Notes under the pieces: generated by a model | The model's input: the letters and a program-made list of their open reading frames with translations, nothing else | Databases searched by the model: none | Told to the model about the DNA's origin: nothing | Shown here: one piece after another, positions 31,066 through 41,808 of the stretch | Position numbering within the stretch: the first letter of the stretch is position 1 | How the letters are laid out: each line of letters opens with the position of its first letter | From: Gracilaria gracilis | Lineage: Eukaryota; Rhodophyta; Florideophyceae; Gracilariales; Gracilariaceae | DNA length: 64,000 nt | Direction: 5' to 3' | NCBI GenBank assembly: GCA_030374805.1 | Contig: JARGSG010000042.1 | Location: 62,001 to 126,000 of the forward strand | Program-made: the position numbers and the translations under genes

Positions 31066-34000
31066 CGATGGTGGTGGGAGGCCGTTGACTGAATTTATGC
31101 ATGATCTCAAAGTTGTCAACTACTGCTCACGGTGCCTCCAAAACATCACAGAGGGGTGATAGATTCGATTCGGAGCGTGCATGATGCCCTGACTAGCCAG
31201 GAGAGATGGTAGAACACGATGGGGCAGAGCTGGGTTCTGATGGTGGTGGGAGGCCGTTGACTGGATTTATGCATGATCTCAAAGTTGTCAACTACTGCTC
31301 ACGGTGCCTCCAAAACATCACAGAGGGGCGATAGGTTCGATTTGGAGCGTGCATGATGCCCTGACTAGCCAGGAGAGATGGTAGAACACGGTGAGGCAGA
31401 GCTGGGAACTGGTGGTGGTGGGAGGCCGTTGACTGCATTCATTCATGATCCCAAAATTGTTACGACCGCCTCACAGTGCCCGCAAAGCATGACATAGGTG
31501 TAATAGGTTTGCTTCGGAGCGGATGTGCTGCGCTGACTAGTCAGGAGAGATGGTAGAACACGATGGGGCAGAGCTGGGATTTGGTGGTGGTGGGAGGCCG
31601 GTGAATGGATTTATGCATGATCTCAAAGTTGTCAACTACTGCTCACGGTGCCTCCAAAACATCACAGAGGGGTGATAGGTTCGATTTGGAGCGTGCATGA
31701 TGCCCTGACTAGCCAGGAGAGATGGTAGAACACGATGGGGCAGAGCTGGGATCTGATGGTGGTGGGATGCCGTTGAATGGATTTATGCATGATCTCAAAG
31801 TTGTCAACCACTGCTCACGGTGCCTCCAAAACATCACAGAGGGGTGACAGGTTCGATTTGGAGCGTGCATGATGCCCTGACTAGCCAGGAGAGATGGTAG
31901 AACACGATGGGGCAGAGCTGGGATTCGGTGGTGGTGGGAGGCCGGTGAATGGATTTATGCATGATCTCAAAGTTGTCAACTACTGCTCACGGTGCCTCCA
32001 AAACATCACAGAGGGGTGATGGGTTCGATTTGGAGCGTGCATGATGCCCTGACTAGCCAGGAGAGATGGTAGAACACGATGGGGCAGAGCTGGGATCTGA
32101 TGGTGGTGGGAGGCCGTTGACTGGATTTATGCATGATCTCAAAGTTGTCAACTACTGCTCACGGTGCCTCCAAAACATCACAGATGGGTGATAGGTTCGA
32201 TTTGGAGCGTGCATGATGCCCTGACTAGCCAGGAGAGATGGTAGAACACGATGGGGCAGAGCTGGGAACTGATGGTGGTGGGAGGCCGTTGAATGCATTC
32301 ATGCATGATCCCAAAGTTGTTACGGGCTCCTCACGGTGCCCGCAAAGAATGACATAGGTGTAATAGGTTAGCTTCGGAGCGGATGCGGCGCCCTGACTAG
32401 CCAGGAGAGATGGTAGAACACGATGGGGCAGAGCTGGGATCTGAGGGTGGTGGGAGGCCGGTGAATGGATTTATGCATGATCTCAAAGTTGTCAACTACT
32501 GCTCACGGTGCCTCCAAAACATCACAGAGGGGTGATAGGTTCAATTTGGAGCGTGCATGATGCCCTGACTAGCCAGGAGAGATGGTAGAACACGGTGAGG
32601 CAGAGCTGGGATCTGATGGTGGTGGGAGGCCGTTGACTGCATTCATGCATGATCCCAAAGTTGTTACGGGCTCCTCACGGTGCCCGCAAAGCATGAAATA
32701 GGTGTAATAGGTTAGCTTCGGAGCGGATGTGCTGCCCTGACTAGCCAGGAGAGATGGTAGAACACGATGGGGCAGAGCTGGGATTTGGTGGTGGTGGGAG
32801 GCCGGTGAATGGATTTATGCATGATCTCAAAGTTGTCAACTACTGCTCACGGTGCCTCCAAAACATCACAGAGGGGTGATGGGTTCGATTTGGAGCGTGC
32901 ATGATGCCCTGACTAGCCAGGAGAGATGGTAGAACACGATGGGGCAGAGCTGGGATCTGATGGTGGTGGGAGGCCGTTGACTGGATTTATGCATGATCTC
33001 AAAGTTGTCAACTACTGCTCACGGTGCCTCCAAAACATCACAGAGGGGTGATAGGTTCGATTTGGAGCGTGCATGATGCCCTGACTAGCCAGGAGAGATG
33101 GTAGAACACGGTGAGGCAGAGCTGGGAACTGATGGTGGTGGGAGGCCGTTGAATGCATTCATGCATGATCCCAAAGTTGTTACGGGCTCCTCACGGTGCC
33201 CGCAAAGAATGACATAGGTGTAATAGGTTAGCTTCGGAGCGGATGCGGCGCCCTGACTAGCCAGGAGAGATGGTAGAACACGATGGGGCAGAGCTGGAAT
33301 TTGATGGTGGTGGGAGGCCGGTGAATGGATTTATGCATGATCTCAAAGTTGTCAACTACTGCTCACGGTGCCTCCAAAACATCACAGAGGGGTGATAGGT
33401 TCGATTTGGAGCGTGTATGATGCCCTGACTAGCCAGGAGAGATGGTAGAACACGATGGGGCAGAGCTGGGATTTGATGGTGGTGGGAGGCCGTTGAATGG
33501 ATTTATGCATGATCTCAAAGTTGTCAACTACTGCTCACGGTGCCTCCAAAACATCACAGATGGGTGATAAGTTCGATTTGGAGCGTGCATAATGCCCTGA
33601 CTAGCCAGGAGAGATGGTAGAACACGATGGGGGGAGCTGGGATCTGATGGTGGTGGGAGGCCGTTGAATGGATATATGCATGATCTCAAAGTTGTCAACT
33701 ACTGCTCACGGTGCCTCCAAAACATCACAGAGGGGTGATAGGTTCGATTCGGAGCGTGCATGATGCCCTGACTAGCCAGGAGAGATGGTAGAACACGATG
33801 GGGCAGAGCTAGGATCTGATGATGGTGGGAGGCCGTTGACTGGATTTATGCACGATCTCAAAGTTGTCAACTACTGCTCACGGTGCCTCCAAAACATCAC
33901 AGAGGGGTGATAGGTTCAATTTGGAGCGTGCATGATGCCCTGACTAGCCAGGAGAGATGGTAGAACACGGTGAGGCGGAGCTGGGATCTGATGGTGGTGG

Positions 34001-34716
34001 GAGGCCGTTGACTGCATTCATGCATGATCCCAAAGTTGTTACGGGCTCCTCACGGTGCCCGCAAAGCATGAAATAGGTGTAATAGGTTAGCTTCGGAGCG
34101 GATGTGCTGCCCTGACTAGCCAGGAGAGATGGTAGAACACGATGGGGCAGAGCTGGGATTTGGTGGTGGTGGGAGGCCGGTGAATGGATTTATGCATGAT
34201 CTCAAAGTTGTCAACTACTGCTCACGGTGCCTCCAAAACATCACAGAGGGGTGATGGGTTCGATTTGGAGCGTGCATGATGCCCTGACTAGCCAGGAGAG
34301 ATGGTAGAACACGATGGGGCAGAGCTGGGATCTGATGGTGGTGGGAGGCCGTTGACTGGATTTATGCATGATCTCAAAGTTGTCAACTACTGCTCACGGT
34401 GCCTCCAAAACATCACAGAGGGGTGATAGGTTCGATTTGGAGCGTGCATGATGCCCTGACTAGCCAGGAGAGATGGTAGAACACGGTGAGGCAGAGCTGG
34501 GAACTGATGGTGGTGGGAGGCCGTTGAATGCATTCATGCATGATCCCAAAGTTGTTACGGGCTCCTCACGGTGCCCGCAAAGAATGACATAGGTGTAATA
34601 GGTTAGCTTCGGAGCGGATGCGGCGCCCTGACTAGCCAGGAGAGATGGTAGAACACGATGGGGCAGAGCTAGGATCTGAGGGTGGTGGGAGGCCGTTGAC
34701 TGGATTTATGCATGAT
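31066..34716. repeat. 172-bp satellite array, about 21 units, two unit classes with higher-order structure
   Basis: The marker gactagccagg (one copy with tcagg) occurs at 31191, 31363, 31535, 31707, 31879, 32051, 32223, 32395, 32567, 32739, 32911, 33083, 33255, 33427, 33599, 33770, 33942, 34114, 34286, 34458 and 34630: spacing 172 bp throughout except one 171. About 75 bp around the marker is nearly invariant; the other 97 bp comes as class A (ctcaaagttgtcaactactg) or class B (cccaaagttgttacgggctc). Order: AABAAAABABAABAAAABAAB. Units 9-13 and 17-21 are both A-B-A-A-B with the same private variants, showing a block duplication eight units apart. No coding capacity. The length is nucleosomal and the structure is centromere- or heterochromatin-like. 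Confidence 0.97.
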
Positions 34717-35690
34717 GTTGTTACGGTTATTACGGTTGGTGAGAGGTCAAAACCCATGCTTTTTTCATTGCTTTTCCGTGCATTAGTTTGGCTTAATTCG
34801 CTCATGAAACCTGATGTCAACCCGCTAGCTTTCTGAATCTCGTTCTAATCCCCTCAATCCCGGAATGGGCAAACCCGTCGTCAAACACGGGGTGAAACCC
34901 TATCTGAAACCCTGACATTTCTGCATCCTGTTTATCTTCGAAGCTTTCTTCCAATGGGCTAACCCTACTTCAAACCCGGGGTTTGCCAAAGAACCAGAAT
35001 ATCCCTCAAGAGGGCGTTGCACTTCAACTTCAAAGCAATAGAACGATCTCATGGACTATAATTTAAACTATATTGTACGAAATACTATAACATAAATAAA
35101 TTGTTAACGTCTCTCTTCAAAACGCTTCTAGAATCAACGAATTCCATATCGAAAGACCAGTGTGTTGTGCAATCTTAAGCGGAGAAAACACACGAAGACG
35201 TTCGGTATCTTCCTCCCAGATGAGGTATCCTAGCAAACAGAGCCCCTCGCAGGGTTAATGCGCTAGCTGGAGTGTAAAACCGGGATTCACCGTCTCGACG
35301 AGCGAGGCGAGGGTGTAAAGGGGAGAGGAGTTGTATTCTAAGAACAACACAATAGTGTTTGCGGGTGACGTCGCTAAAAGCCGACAATCCGCACGAGAGG
35401 GGTTCTGTCGACCACAAAATGCGAGACCGAGCAGGAAAAGGAGACTAAATTAGAAACGAACAACACCAGTAGTCGGGGTAAGCGACAGCTGTTAAACAGC
35501 GATAAGACAATACAGAAACACCGGAAACACAAGCAAAAGTAATTGCGGGACCTGCTGCTGGCCCCACGAGGTGGATGAGGACTCCCAGTCAAAGAGAAGA
35601 CTCCGCGCAAGGGGTTCCTCAGTCAGAGCCCAACACGCGCTTGTCCGAGTTTCCTTGAACGGGGTTGCCCGAGGGCAGGCACATACGTAG
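34717..35690. other. Intergenic, no gene seen
   Basis: Directly after the satellite. A run of T (about 34759) follows the last partial unit; the text near 34850-34990 repeats phrases like aacccgg/aaaccctga. No coding support. Confidence 0.45.
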
Positions 35691-36221
35691 TGGTGGTCGG
35701 CAACCTCTTACAGTAGTGTATCTTGCGTGAACGCAACGGTGGTGGGTTTGAGTGTCATGGCAATTGCCTTGCGTGTTTAAGAGAGGTTTAGCACCCCATA
35801 GGGTTAGAGTTGATGCGTTTGAAAGAATTCCATGCGATGCCTCTTAGAGACGCGAGTGTTGTCAAGACTGATTCTGGGTTCTATGCGTGTGCAAGAGCAA
35901 AAAGTGTACAAAAAGGTACCGGCCTGTACCGTTTCTTTATATTCATTACGTCGTTTAGTGCAAGCCACGATAAACGCACAAACCTGTGGGGAATGACTCT
36001 TTGGATTGTGCTCTCTTAATATCCCTCGAAAACTGTGTTGGTGGCAGCAGGTGGATATCGGCGATCTTTTGCTTCAGGTGCATTTCCTCGCGATGCACGG
36101 AGATGATTTCCCCGAGGAAGCGTGATCGAAACTTCGATGACTTTGCCGTCCTACGTACTACTGCCGACCTGTTGCCGACTTCCAGTTCTACCAATCTGCT
36201 TCGGTGTGATTCTATCTTCAT
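35690..36221 (-). repeat. Decayed gene-like repeat, copy 1 (partner 47640-48078)
   Basis: The plus-strand text from cgtgaacgcaacggtgg (35727) to gcaagccacgataaacgcac (35960) and on to aatatccctcgaaaactgtg (36019) parallels 47675-47990 block by block. The minus strand of copy 2 has a 103-codon frame; here the matching frame is poorer (FSRDIKRAQSKESFP against FWRGIEECRNQRAIP). Probably two remnants of one repeated gene or element. Confidence 0.6.
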
Positions 36222-37047
36222 TTTCTATTGTCCTGTTGGTGGCACTAACCATTGAATATGATACAGTTCGCGTACCGTGTCTACCACGACGGCGAATGGA
36301 AGCGTACCGTCTTCTAATACCAACATATCACGCGCCGCTGTAAAACTCACCCGGTGTGTACGCGCGAGTCACTTTGGCCAAATACATCCCTTTTAGATTT
36401 CAAAGTCACGGGTTTTGCACAGTTTTACATACAATTAGTAAACCACCTTGAACTAACAGAGCCAGTGCGATTGGCCTGGATGTGGATCATTGCCCGAAAA
36501 ATTGAGTACAACAGCGCCGGGGAAAGCTTTGTTTGTGTTGGTTGTGCTTTTCGTGTTGAACTATTTTTTTGCGTGCATCATGCTACAGGTACCGTTAATA
36601 GCATTTAGCACCGTCATTAAATTTTAACTGCTCTGCAGCGGAAGTAGATACTAATTTTTATGATCAAGCAAAACTGGTCACAGAATGATGAAGAGTACAG
36701 AGCATAATTGGTCACAGAATGATGAAGAGTACAGAGCATAATTTTTTGCAGAATGGTGAAGAGTACAGAGCATAATTCGTCACATAATGAAGATCAATTA
36801 TTTGTTTATGGATTTTCAGAATCAAAGATTTACATTTAGTAATCCTCAGATGGTTAGAGTGCGTCACTGCGCTACTTAACTGCGTTGTTTTTTTGGTTTG
36901 CTCGGGGGGTGGCAACTGAGCAAATGGTAGTTGGCAGACAGTCAATATTATAGTGTGTGAAGTTATGCACAAAAAAGAATATGTTACGTAACACATAAAT
37001 GTTGCTTGTTGTTACTTAAATTTATTTCTTTACTTGCGTAGTTGAAA
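36222..37047. other. AT-rich intergenic region
   Basis: No gene seen on either strand. It includes the 34-bp tandem repeat described separately. Composition falls to AT-rich from about 36600 and stays so to about 37570. Confidence 0.5.
36675..36790. repeat. 34-bp tandem repeat, about three copies
   Basis: The phrase gaatgatgaagagtacagag occurs with starts at 36683 and 36717 and, with one change, 36751: exact 34-bp spacing, then a degenerate partial fourth unit. Confidence 0.9.
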
Positions 37048-37332
37048 TCAATTTTGAGCAGCACTAACAGCTGCTTCTTCAAATTTCTTTAAGACTAAAT
37101 GTATTTCTTTCAACTGTTTAAAAATGGTTTTGTTGTGTTTTTCAATTGTCTTTCTAATTTTGTTCATTTTTTCCTCAACATTGTTTCGCAAGTCGTTGAG
37201 AACTGGAACACTAACAATTACTGAAACACCACTGTCTTCAGAATTTGTACTAGAATTGTATCCATTATTGGCTGAAGCTTGTTCGGCAAGTGCTTTTGCT
37301 AGCAAACGTGCTGAGCGTCTAGGTCCAGACAT
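37048..37332 (-). CDS. Small basic coiled-coil protein, 94 aa
   Basis: ATG at 37330-37332, stop at 37048. The N-terminus is basic (MSGPRRSARLLAKALAEQ), then a Ser/Asn-rich linker, then a long amphipathic helix from about residue 42 (VLNDLRNNVEEKMNKIRKTI, continuing to EEAAVSAA). Charge pattern and AT-rich codons suggest a real small gene, perhaps from a different compositional source than its neighbours. No family recognised. Confidence 0.5.
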   Translation of the reverse strand: MSGPRRSARLLAKALAEQASANNGYNSSTNSEDSGVSVIVSVPVLNDLRNNVEEKMNKIRKTIEKHNKTIFKQLKEIHLVLKKFEEAAVSAAQN

Positions 37333-37599
37333 TTTAGTTACTGTTCTCTGATATCGTTTGCAGGACTATTATTCTCTTTTTAACTTTTGTAGCTAATTGT
37401 CTAACATGGAATTCATTTGATTGAGTTTTTGAGTTTTTGTTTATTTATACTGCGACTTTCTTATATCCTCGTTACTCATTTCCTATTCACATTTATCTAT
37501 CTTTCCGTTGCTATTTCCTGAACTAACTATTGTGTACTTTTTACTCATAATGTATGATCAAAGACATTGTGGACTCATGACTAACGTATATAAATATAT

Positions 37600-37977
37600 T
37601 TTATAGTGCGTATGTTCATTCGGCATAGCCGATGTGTCCCAGCTATCTATGAGTACAATTGGAATTGTAATTCCGCTTCGAATGATATAGGAATCGCGGA
37701 GGGCTCCTTTCCTGGATTCCTGAGGAGGTAAAGCGCTAGCCCTCCGAAAAGTTCCAGCGGCACTGCCAGATCGAGTAGTATAACCGACAGTATCTGGAAC
37801 GTTGATGGTGGTAGCGCCTGCCTCGATTGCGCTCGAGAATACCTGACAAAGAAATTCAGGATCAGAACGAATGGCATCTTCTGCAGATAATTCAACATCC
37901 TCACAAAGGCTTCTAGCGTAGGTGATCATGGAAAACGGTCTACACCGGTGGTCGGGACAATTACCGAGGTTGCTCAT
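37600..37977 (-). pseudogene. 2-isopropylmalate synthase fragment
   Basis: The frame reads [20 protein letters not shown] then [28 protein letters not shown], the strongly conserved middle of IPMS/homocitrate synthase (first step of leucine synthesis). After this the match continues in another frame ([14 protein letters not shown]) and fades. Neither the N-terminal substrate-binding part nor the C-terminal part is present. Its upstream edge (37976) coincides with the conserved end of the family B element, so that element may have truncated it. Confidence 0.85.
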
Positions 37978-38080
37978 AGATTTGAGTTACAATCAGTAGC
38001 TAATCTACTAGACCGCTCTTATCGTAGAACAACACTAAACAAAAAGGCTCACTCTTTACAAGAAGCGAAAGCGATGAGCA
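37976..38080 (-). repeat. Family B element 3' end, copy 1 (matches 56611-56735)
   Basis: Plus-strand text from catag.ttgagttacaatcag through acaacacta, aaaaaggctcactctttaca and gaagc.aaagcga matches 56611-56712. In both places it lies just beyond the stop codon of a family B gene, while the DNA outside is unrelated (IPMS fragment here, family A upstream DNA there). This defines one end of a mobile unit. Confidence 0.8.
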
Positions 38081-39514
38081 TCAACGGTGGTAATCTCCAT
38101 TTGATTCTCGGTTGCGAACCTCATATTCAGAAGCCTTCGAAAGAAACATTGTCAGCTCTTCGGCCGTAGCTCTATGTGCTGCGGAGCCCCTGCAGCCTAC
38201 ATTGCTTCTCAGCTGCGTCTTGGTAGTGTTGAAGTATCGAGCAGTAATATCCAGGAAATGACTCTCGTCCCTTCCATTTAGCAGTCGTTTTTCCCGAAAT
38301 GCTCCAAGAAGTACCAACATGCAAGTACTTCTCAGACTTTTGCAAGTCACATTTGAAAACCTGGGGTCTACCTCGGAGAAGAACCTCTTAACTTCATACG
38401 CCACCCTCCATGACTTTATTTCGTCTCCAGTCATCTTATTGACGAGCATTGCCCTCCAACCATTTTGCAGTTCAACCTTCTTCGTCAATGAGTAAATCGT
38501 AGGCAGTATGACAAAAACATGAAAACCAAGGTACGGAAGTGCAACATCTGAGAGAATTACTTCTGGAAGACCGAGACATAGTGTTCTTTTCCCGTGGAGA
38601 GTTGAGAGCCTTATATATCCAATTCGGTGTGCTTCTCGGATATTTTCCTTGAAAGTATTATCACATGGCACTTGAATGTGAGTTATGACTTGAGGACTCT
38701 GTCCGCCACTACATAAGACAAGAAATGGAATGAAAGCAGACGTCCACTCAGTTACAAGACCACGTAGCTGATTCTGATTCAATGAAACTCCAGATCTGGA
38801 TTCGAACTTATGCCATGAAATCCAGTCGCTCATCGTGTCCATTGCCGTTCTCATACACTTCTTCAACAGATCGAACGGAATGCATTGGGGATCTGTTATC
38901 AGAGCTGAACGTGCAGAATTGCTTCTAATCCCATCAATAACGATAGTTAAGTACTGTGAAACACTGCGCAAGCGCGAACGTGCATGGTCAGTGTTCATGA
39001 ATTCCCACGCAGCTCGACATACAGTCCTCAGATGACGTGCCTTTCGGAGCGCAGTTCTGGCAGAGCGACACTCCAAAACGAAATCCATGAAGCCCTCAGT
39101 CAGTTCTAGGCTCGCAACGCAAACGAAAAGGACTTCGGTCCGGTACACATCATCTTTCGCGCAGAATAAATGAGCAACACAAAGCCTCAAATATTGTGAT
39201 ACCGTAGAGCACAGACGGTGAAATTCTTCTTCCGATCCAATCTGTTGAAGCTCTTTTGCCTTGTAGAAGACGTCATACAGCCTTTGAACAGCCAGACAAT
39301 TAGCTAATGTTGCATTCAATCCGTCATAGGCAAGCCTTTCTTTCCAAGTGCTTGACTCGCGCGAGAGCTTAGCATCATCTGACGTAAAGAAGTTGGGATC
39401 CGAAACTTCTATGTCCCTCAAGTTCGCGCGCCACGACTCTTCCGCAGTACAAGTTCTAGAACTCTTCCTCGTCTTCGTGGGCGATTGCATTCCAACTCCC
39501 CGCAGTGCATCCAT
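38081..39514 (-). CDS. Family B protein (B2): tyrosine-recombinase-like, catalytic residues changed
   Basis: 477 codons from ATG 39512-39514 (the frame is open 25 codons further upstream without ATG). It contains the family core FFTSDDAKLSRESSTWKE and YDGLNATLANCLA near residues 50-90 and a helical middle region. The C-terminal third has GGQSPQVITH (Ser 273 where B3 has the catalytic Arg), LHGKR, VTCKSLRST (Arg 395) and YFNTTKTQLRSNV with Val 439 at the Tyr position. It lacks the SUMO-interaction-like N-terminus of B3. Conserved element DNA flanks it on both sides. The frame is intact although two catalytic residues are lost, as in B1. A DNA-binding role without cleavage is possible. Confidence 0.72.
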   Translation of the reverse strand: MDALRGVGMQSPTKTRKSSRTCTAEESWRANLRDIEVSDPNFFTSDDAKLSRESSTWKERLAYDGLNATLANCLAVQRLYDVFYKAKELQQIGSEEEFHRLCSTVSQYLRLCVAHLFCAKDDVYRTEVLFVCVASLELTEGFMDFVLECRSARTALRKARHLRTVCRAAWEFMNTDHARSRLRSVSQYLTIVIDGIRSNSARSALITDPQCIPFDLLKKCMRTAMDTMSDWISWHKFESRSGVSLNQNQLRGLVTEWTSAFIPFLVLCSGGQSPQVITHIQVPCDNTFKENIREAHRIGYIRLSTLHGKRTLCLGLPEVILSDVALPYLGFHVFVILPTIYSLTKKVELQNGWRAMLVNKMTGDEIKSWRVAYEVKRFFSEVDPRFSNVTCKSLRSTCMLVLLGAFREKRLLNGRDESHFLDITARYFNTTKTQLRSNVGCRGSAAHRATAEELTMFLSKASEYEVRNRESNGDYHR

Positions 39515-39599
39515 GACTTCTGCGCAGTACACAAAGGAACGGTCGCGACACAAAGCAGGCGCGATCGTACCGCATGACTGCAGCTGCACACATCGACCG

Positions 39600-39835
39600 C
39601 GTCTCGAAACAGCGAAGCATGCTCTCTAAAACCCCTCCCGTACATCTACGTAGCGCAGATCGTTCCGTTCACCACCAACTTGAAACATGATTGGCCAAAA
39701 GAGGGCTCGTTCTCCAAAACTCGCCAGCTGCAAACATGTTTGGATCACCAGGATACAATGTCCCGAAAACGACCCACATTGTGGCATCTCTATCTGCCAT
39801 GATTTGAACACTCCTTGCCCTACCCAACCTGAAAA
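39600..39835 (-). promoter_or_regulatory. Conserved family B upstream region with inverted CCAAT box (B2)
   Basis: Text including acatgattggccaaaagagg (from about 39685), cccgaaaac and gtggcatc matches the upstream regions of B3 (58430-58590) and B4 (53340-53500). The reverse-strand CCAAT box (39690-39694) lies about 180 bp before the ATG. Homology fades after cactccttg near 39816, probably the 5' limit of the element. Confidence 0.6.
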
Positions 39836-40051
39836 AAATTTACAACCGTAACGAACGTGATGTACCGTCATATTACGATTGGCGGAGTGGATCTAGAATG
39901 TGGGCCGAAGGCAATGACGGTCTTCGCTTTCGGCCCACATGTTAGAAACCTCATAGGATTGAGCTCAACGTTCGCGCCATCCGTTCAGCTTCCTCCGCTG
40001 AATTGGTTCCCAACACTCTGGTAATAACCATTTCACCTAGCAAGGCCTCCG

Positions 40052-41808
40052 AACTGGTCACAATTAAGAGCGTGAGTAGACAAATGTATATGGTTCCGAC
40101 AACGGTAGGTCAATATTTCTGTCTCGTAGGTCTTCCGGTGTTCTCGCTTCAATCTCTTCACTCAACTCTAAGAGTCCAACACTCTCGTAGATAGCTTCTA
40201 CTTTGCGAAAAAGGCGGGTCATATGCAAGCGGAACTCGTCGACGTCTAGCTCGATTCCTATCGTTTCCTTTATGATTGACTCTAATTGTCGTATGACAGA
40301 GTCCATTACTTCAGGCAGAGGCCGACTCAACATCCACAGTTTGAGCTTTTCCCTCTGCTTCCCGTTGATCTTCTTTCGAGCATACTTCCTTCTGGCTGCT
40401 TTTGCACCTTCAACAGTGGCGGTATGACCAATCCACATCGCGTGACGAAGGCAGCTACTCGCGTCCTCATCGGAGAGCTCATCAAGGATGTTCCATGGAC
40501 GAAACCTCAGATTTTCTTGCTTTCTGCGGTCAAATTCCGGCTTTATCCGTTCCTCCATACACGTAAAAATAGCGCCCGTAGACCCTTCCTTCTGCTGTGA
40601 AATGAGCGCGCATCGCAGGATATATTCAGACACCGCACACATGTGAACAACGGTTTCTTGCATTCTTACATGTGCATTGCTCTCAAACCATTCCTTCACA
40701 GACCTCTTTCTGGTAGAAAACGGACTGAACAGAGCGATAGCATCCTGACTCAATGGCATTCGTGGTATTCTCTTATGACCTATCTTCATACTCTTGCCAA
40801 ACACGGTCTTCAATCCATAATAAACCAGACCAGAACATGGGTATCGACGCATGGCTTCCAGTACACAATTTGCTCTCCCTTCACTCGGCAACCTAGCCGC
40901 CCATGCGCAAACGTTTTCCCACATTCTCACGTCACCCTTCCAGATTGTACCTGCTATGTTAATTTCAAAGTTGTAGCTTGATGACATCGTTCGAGCAAAG
41001 TCCCTCGCGCTGATGGCTTGGCAGCAACCGCTCATACTTTCGTCTCCGCGCGTTTCGCCACAAGTACTCCTCACGTCCATTGCTTCCCGCACCCAATTCA
41101 CAACATCTGGAATGCTCCCTCGGAGGGAAATGGTTTCCAGTTGAGCTCCTCGTTCGGCGCATGATTTGTGTAGATTTTTATCCTTCATTGGCGAAGAGAG
41201 TCCCTTTCTTGTCAACGCGGACCGCCGCCGCACAGGCTTGTTGATTATCTTGCAGGATCTGTATAGCGATGGGCGCTGTTCATCGTTGCTGGATGGGCTT
41301 CGCATTGTAATTGGCGGCATTGTTTGCGACTCGGTAGGGACCATGGCCTTGCCAAGCACCCGCAAGCCAAGTCGTAGAGAGTCGTTGCTTCAGCCAGCAT
41401 AAAGCACTGGTTCCAAAGACAGCGGTGGGTACCGTTTGTACAACGGTACCGTCGAAGATACTTCGGGACGCGCGACAGGGGAGCGCAGGGGAACGCAGGG
41501 GAACGCAGCGAGGCCGCATGTGGGATATGAAAAAATCAATTTTCTTTCCGATTCGCTCTGCGCGCCCCGCCCCACTCCGCCACGGGGCGCGCTGGTTGAA
41601 TTATTATGTTGTTACAACATAATAAGCACCTTGTGGTCACCAGTGGTGACTCACCACAATGTGGTGTGTCTTGCAGGATGCAGAGCTCTGTGTCGCGTCA
41701 CACACATGGCCGACAGCCCATGTGAAGCACTCGCCCTCGCCGGCGCTAACGTCCCCCTTGTAACAGAACGCTTGTCTCGCGCCGACGTCCTCCTCTCGTT
41801 CGTCTTCC
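40052..41808. repeat. 1.76-kb direct repeat, copy 1 (partner 54852-56606)
   Basis: From aactggtcacaattaagagc to ctcgttcgtcttcct the two segments agree at almost every base (a few substitutions and 1-bp indels, e.g. near 41362 and 41470). The repeat holds the family A gene and about 460 bp of its upstream DNA. Sharp ends at both edges indicate recent segmental duplication or transposition. Confidence 0.95.
40064..41344 (-). CDS. Family A protein (A2), unknown function
   Basis: 426 codons from ATG 41342-41344. Nearly identical to A3 (54864-56144) and homologous to A1 (2579-3820). The basic N-terminal region contains VRRRSALTRKG (about residue 40). Conserved blocks: GSIPDVVNWVREAMD, MWENVCAWAARLPSEGRA, RRYPCSGLVYYGLK, RMQETVVHMCAVSEYILRCA and LDVDEFRLHMTRLFRKVEAIY. 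Mostly helical, no recognised fold or catalytic motif. It follows B2 in the same direction (550 bp between them), with a different arrangement at A3/B3, so the pair is not a fixed operon-like unit. Confidence 0.75.
   Translation of the reverse strand: MVPTESQTMPPITMRSPSSNDEQRPSLYRSCKIINKPVRRRSALTRKGLSSPMKDKNLHKSCAERGAQLETISLRGSIPDVVNWVREAMDVRSTCGETRGDESMSGCCQAISARDFARTMSSSYNFEINIAGTIWKGDVRMWENVCAWAARLPSEGRANCVLEAMRRYPCSGLVYYGLKTVFGKSMKIGHKRIPRMPLSQDAIALFSPFSTRKRSVKEWFESNAHVRMQETVVHMCAVSEYILRCALISQQKEGSTGAIFTCMEERIKPEFDRRKQENLRFRPWNILDELSDEDASSCLRHAMWIGHTATVEGAKAARRKYARKKINGKQREKLKLWMLSRPLPEVMDSVIRQLESIIKETIGIELDVDEFRLHMTRLFRKVEAIYESVGLLELSEEIEARTPEDLRDRNIDLPLSEPYTFVYSRS

Noticed and set aside
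31066-34716. CRISPR array
   Set aside because: Units are 172 bp of almost fully repeated sequence without unique spacers, in a eukaryotic context; it is a satellite.
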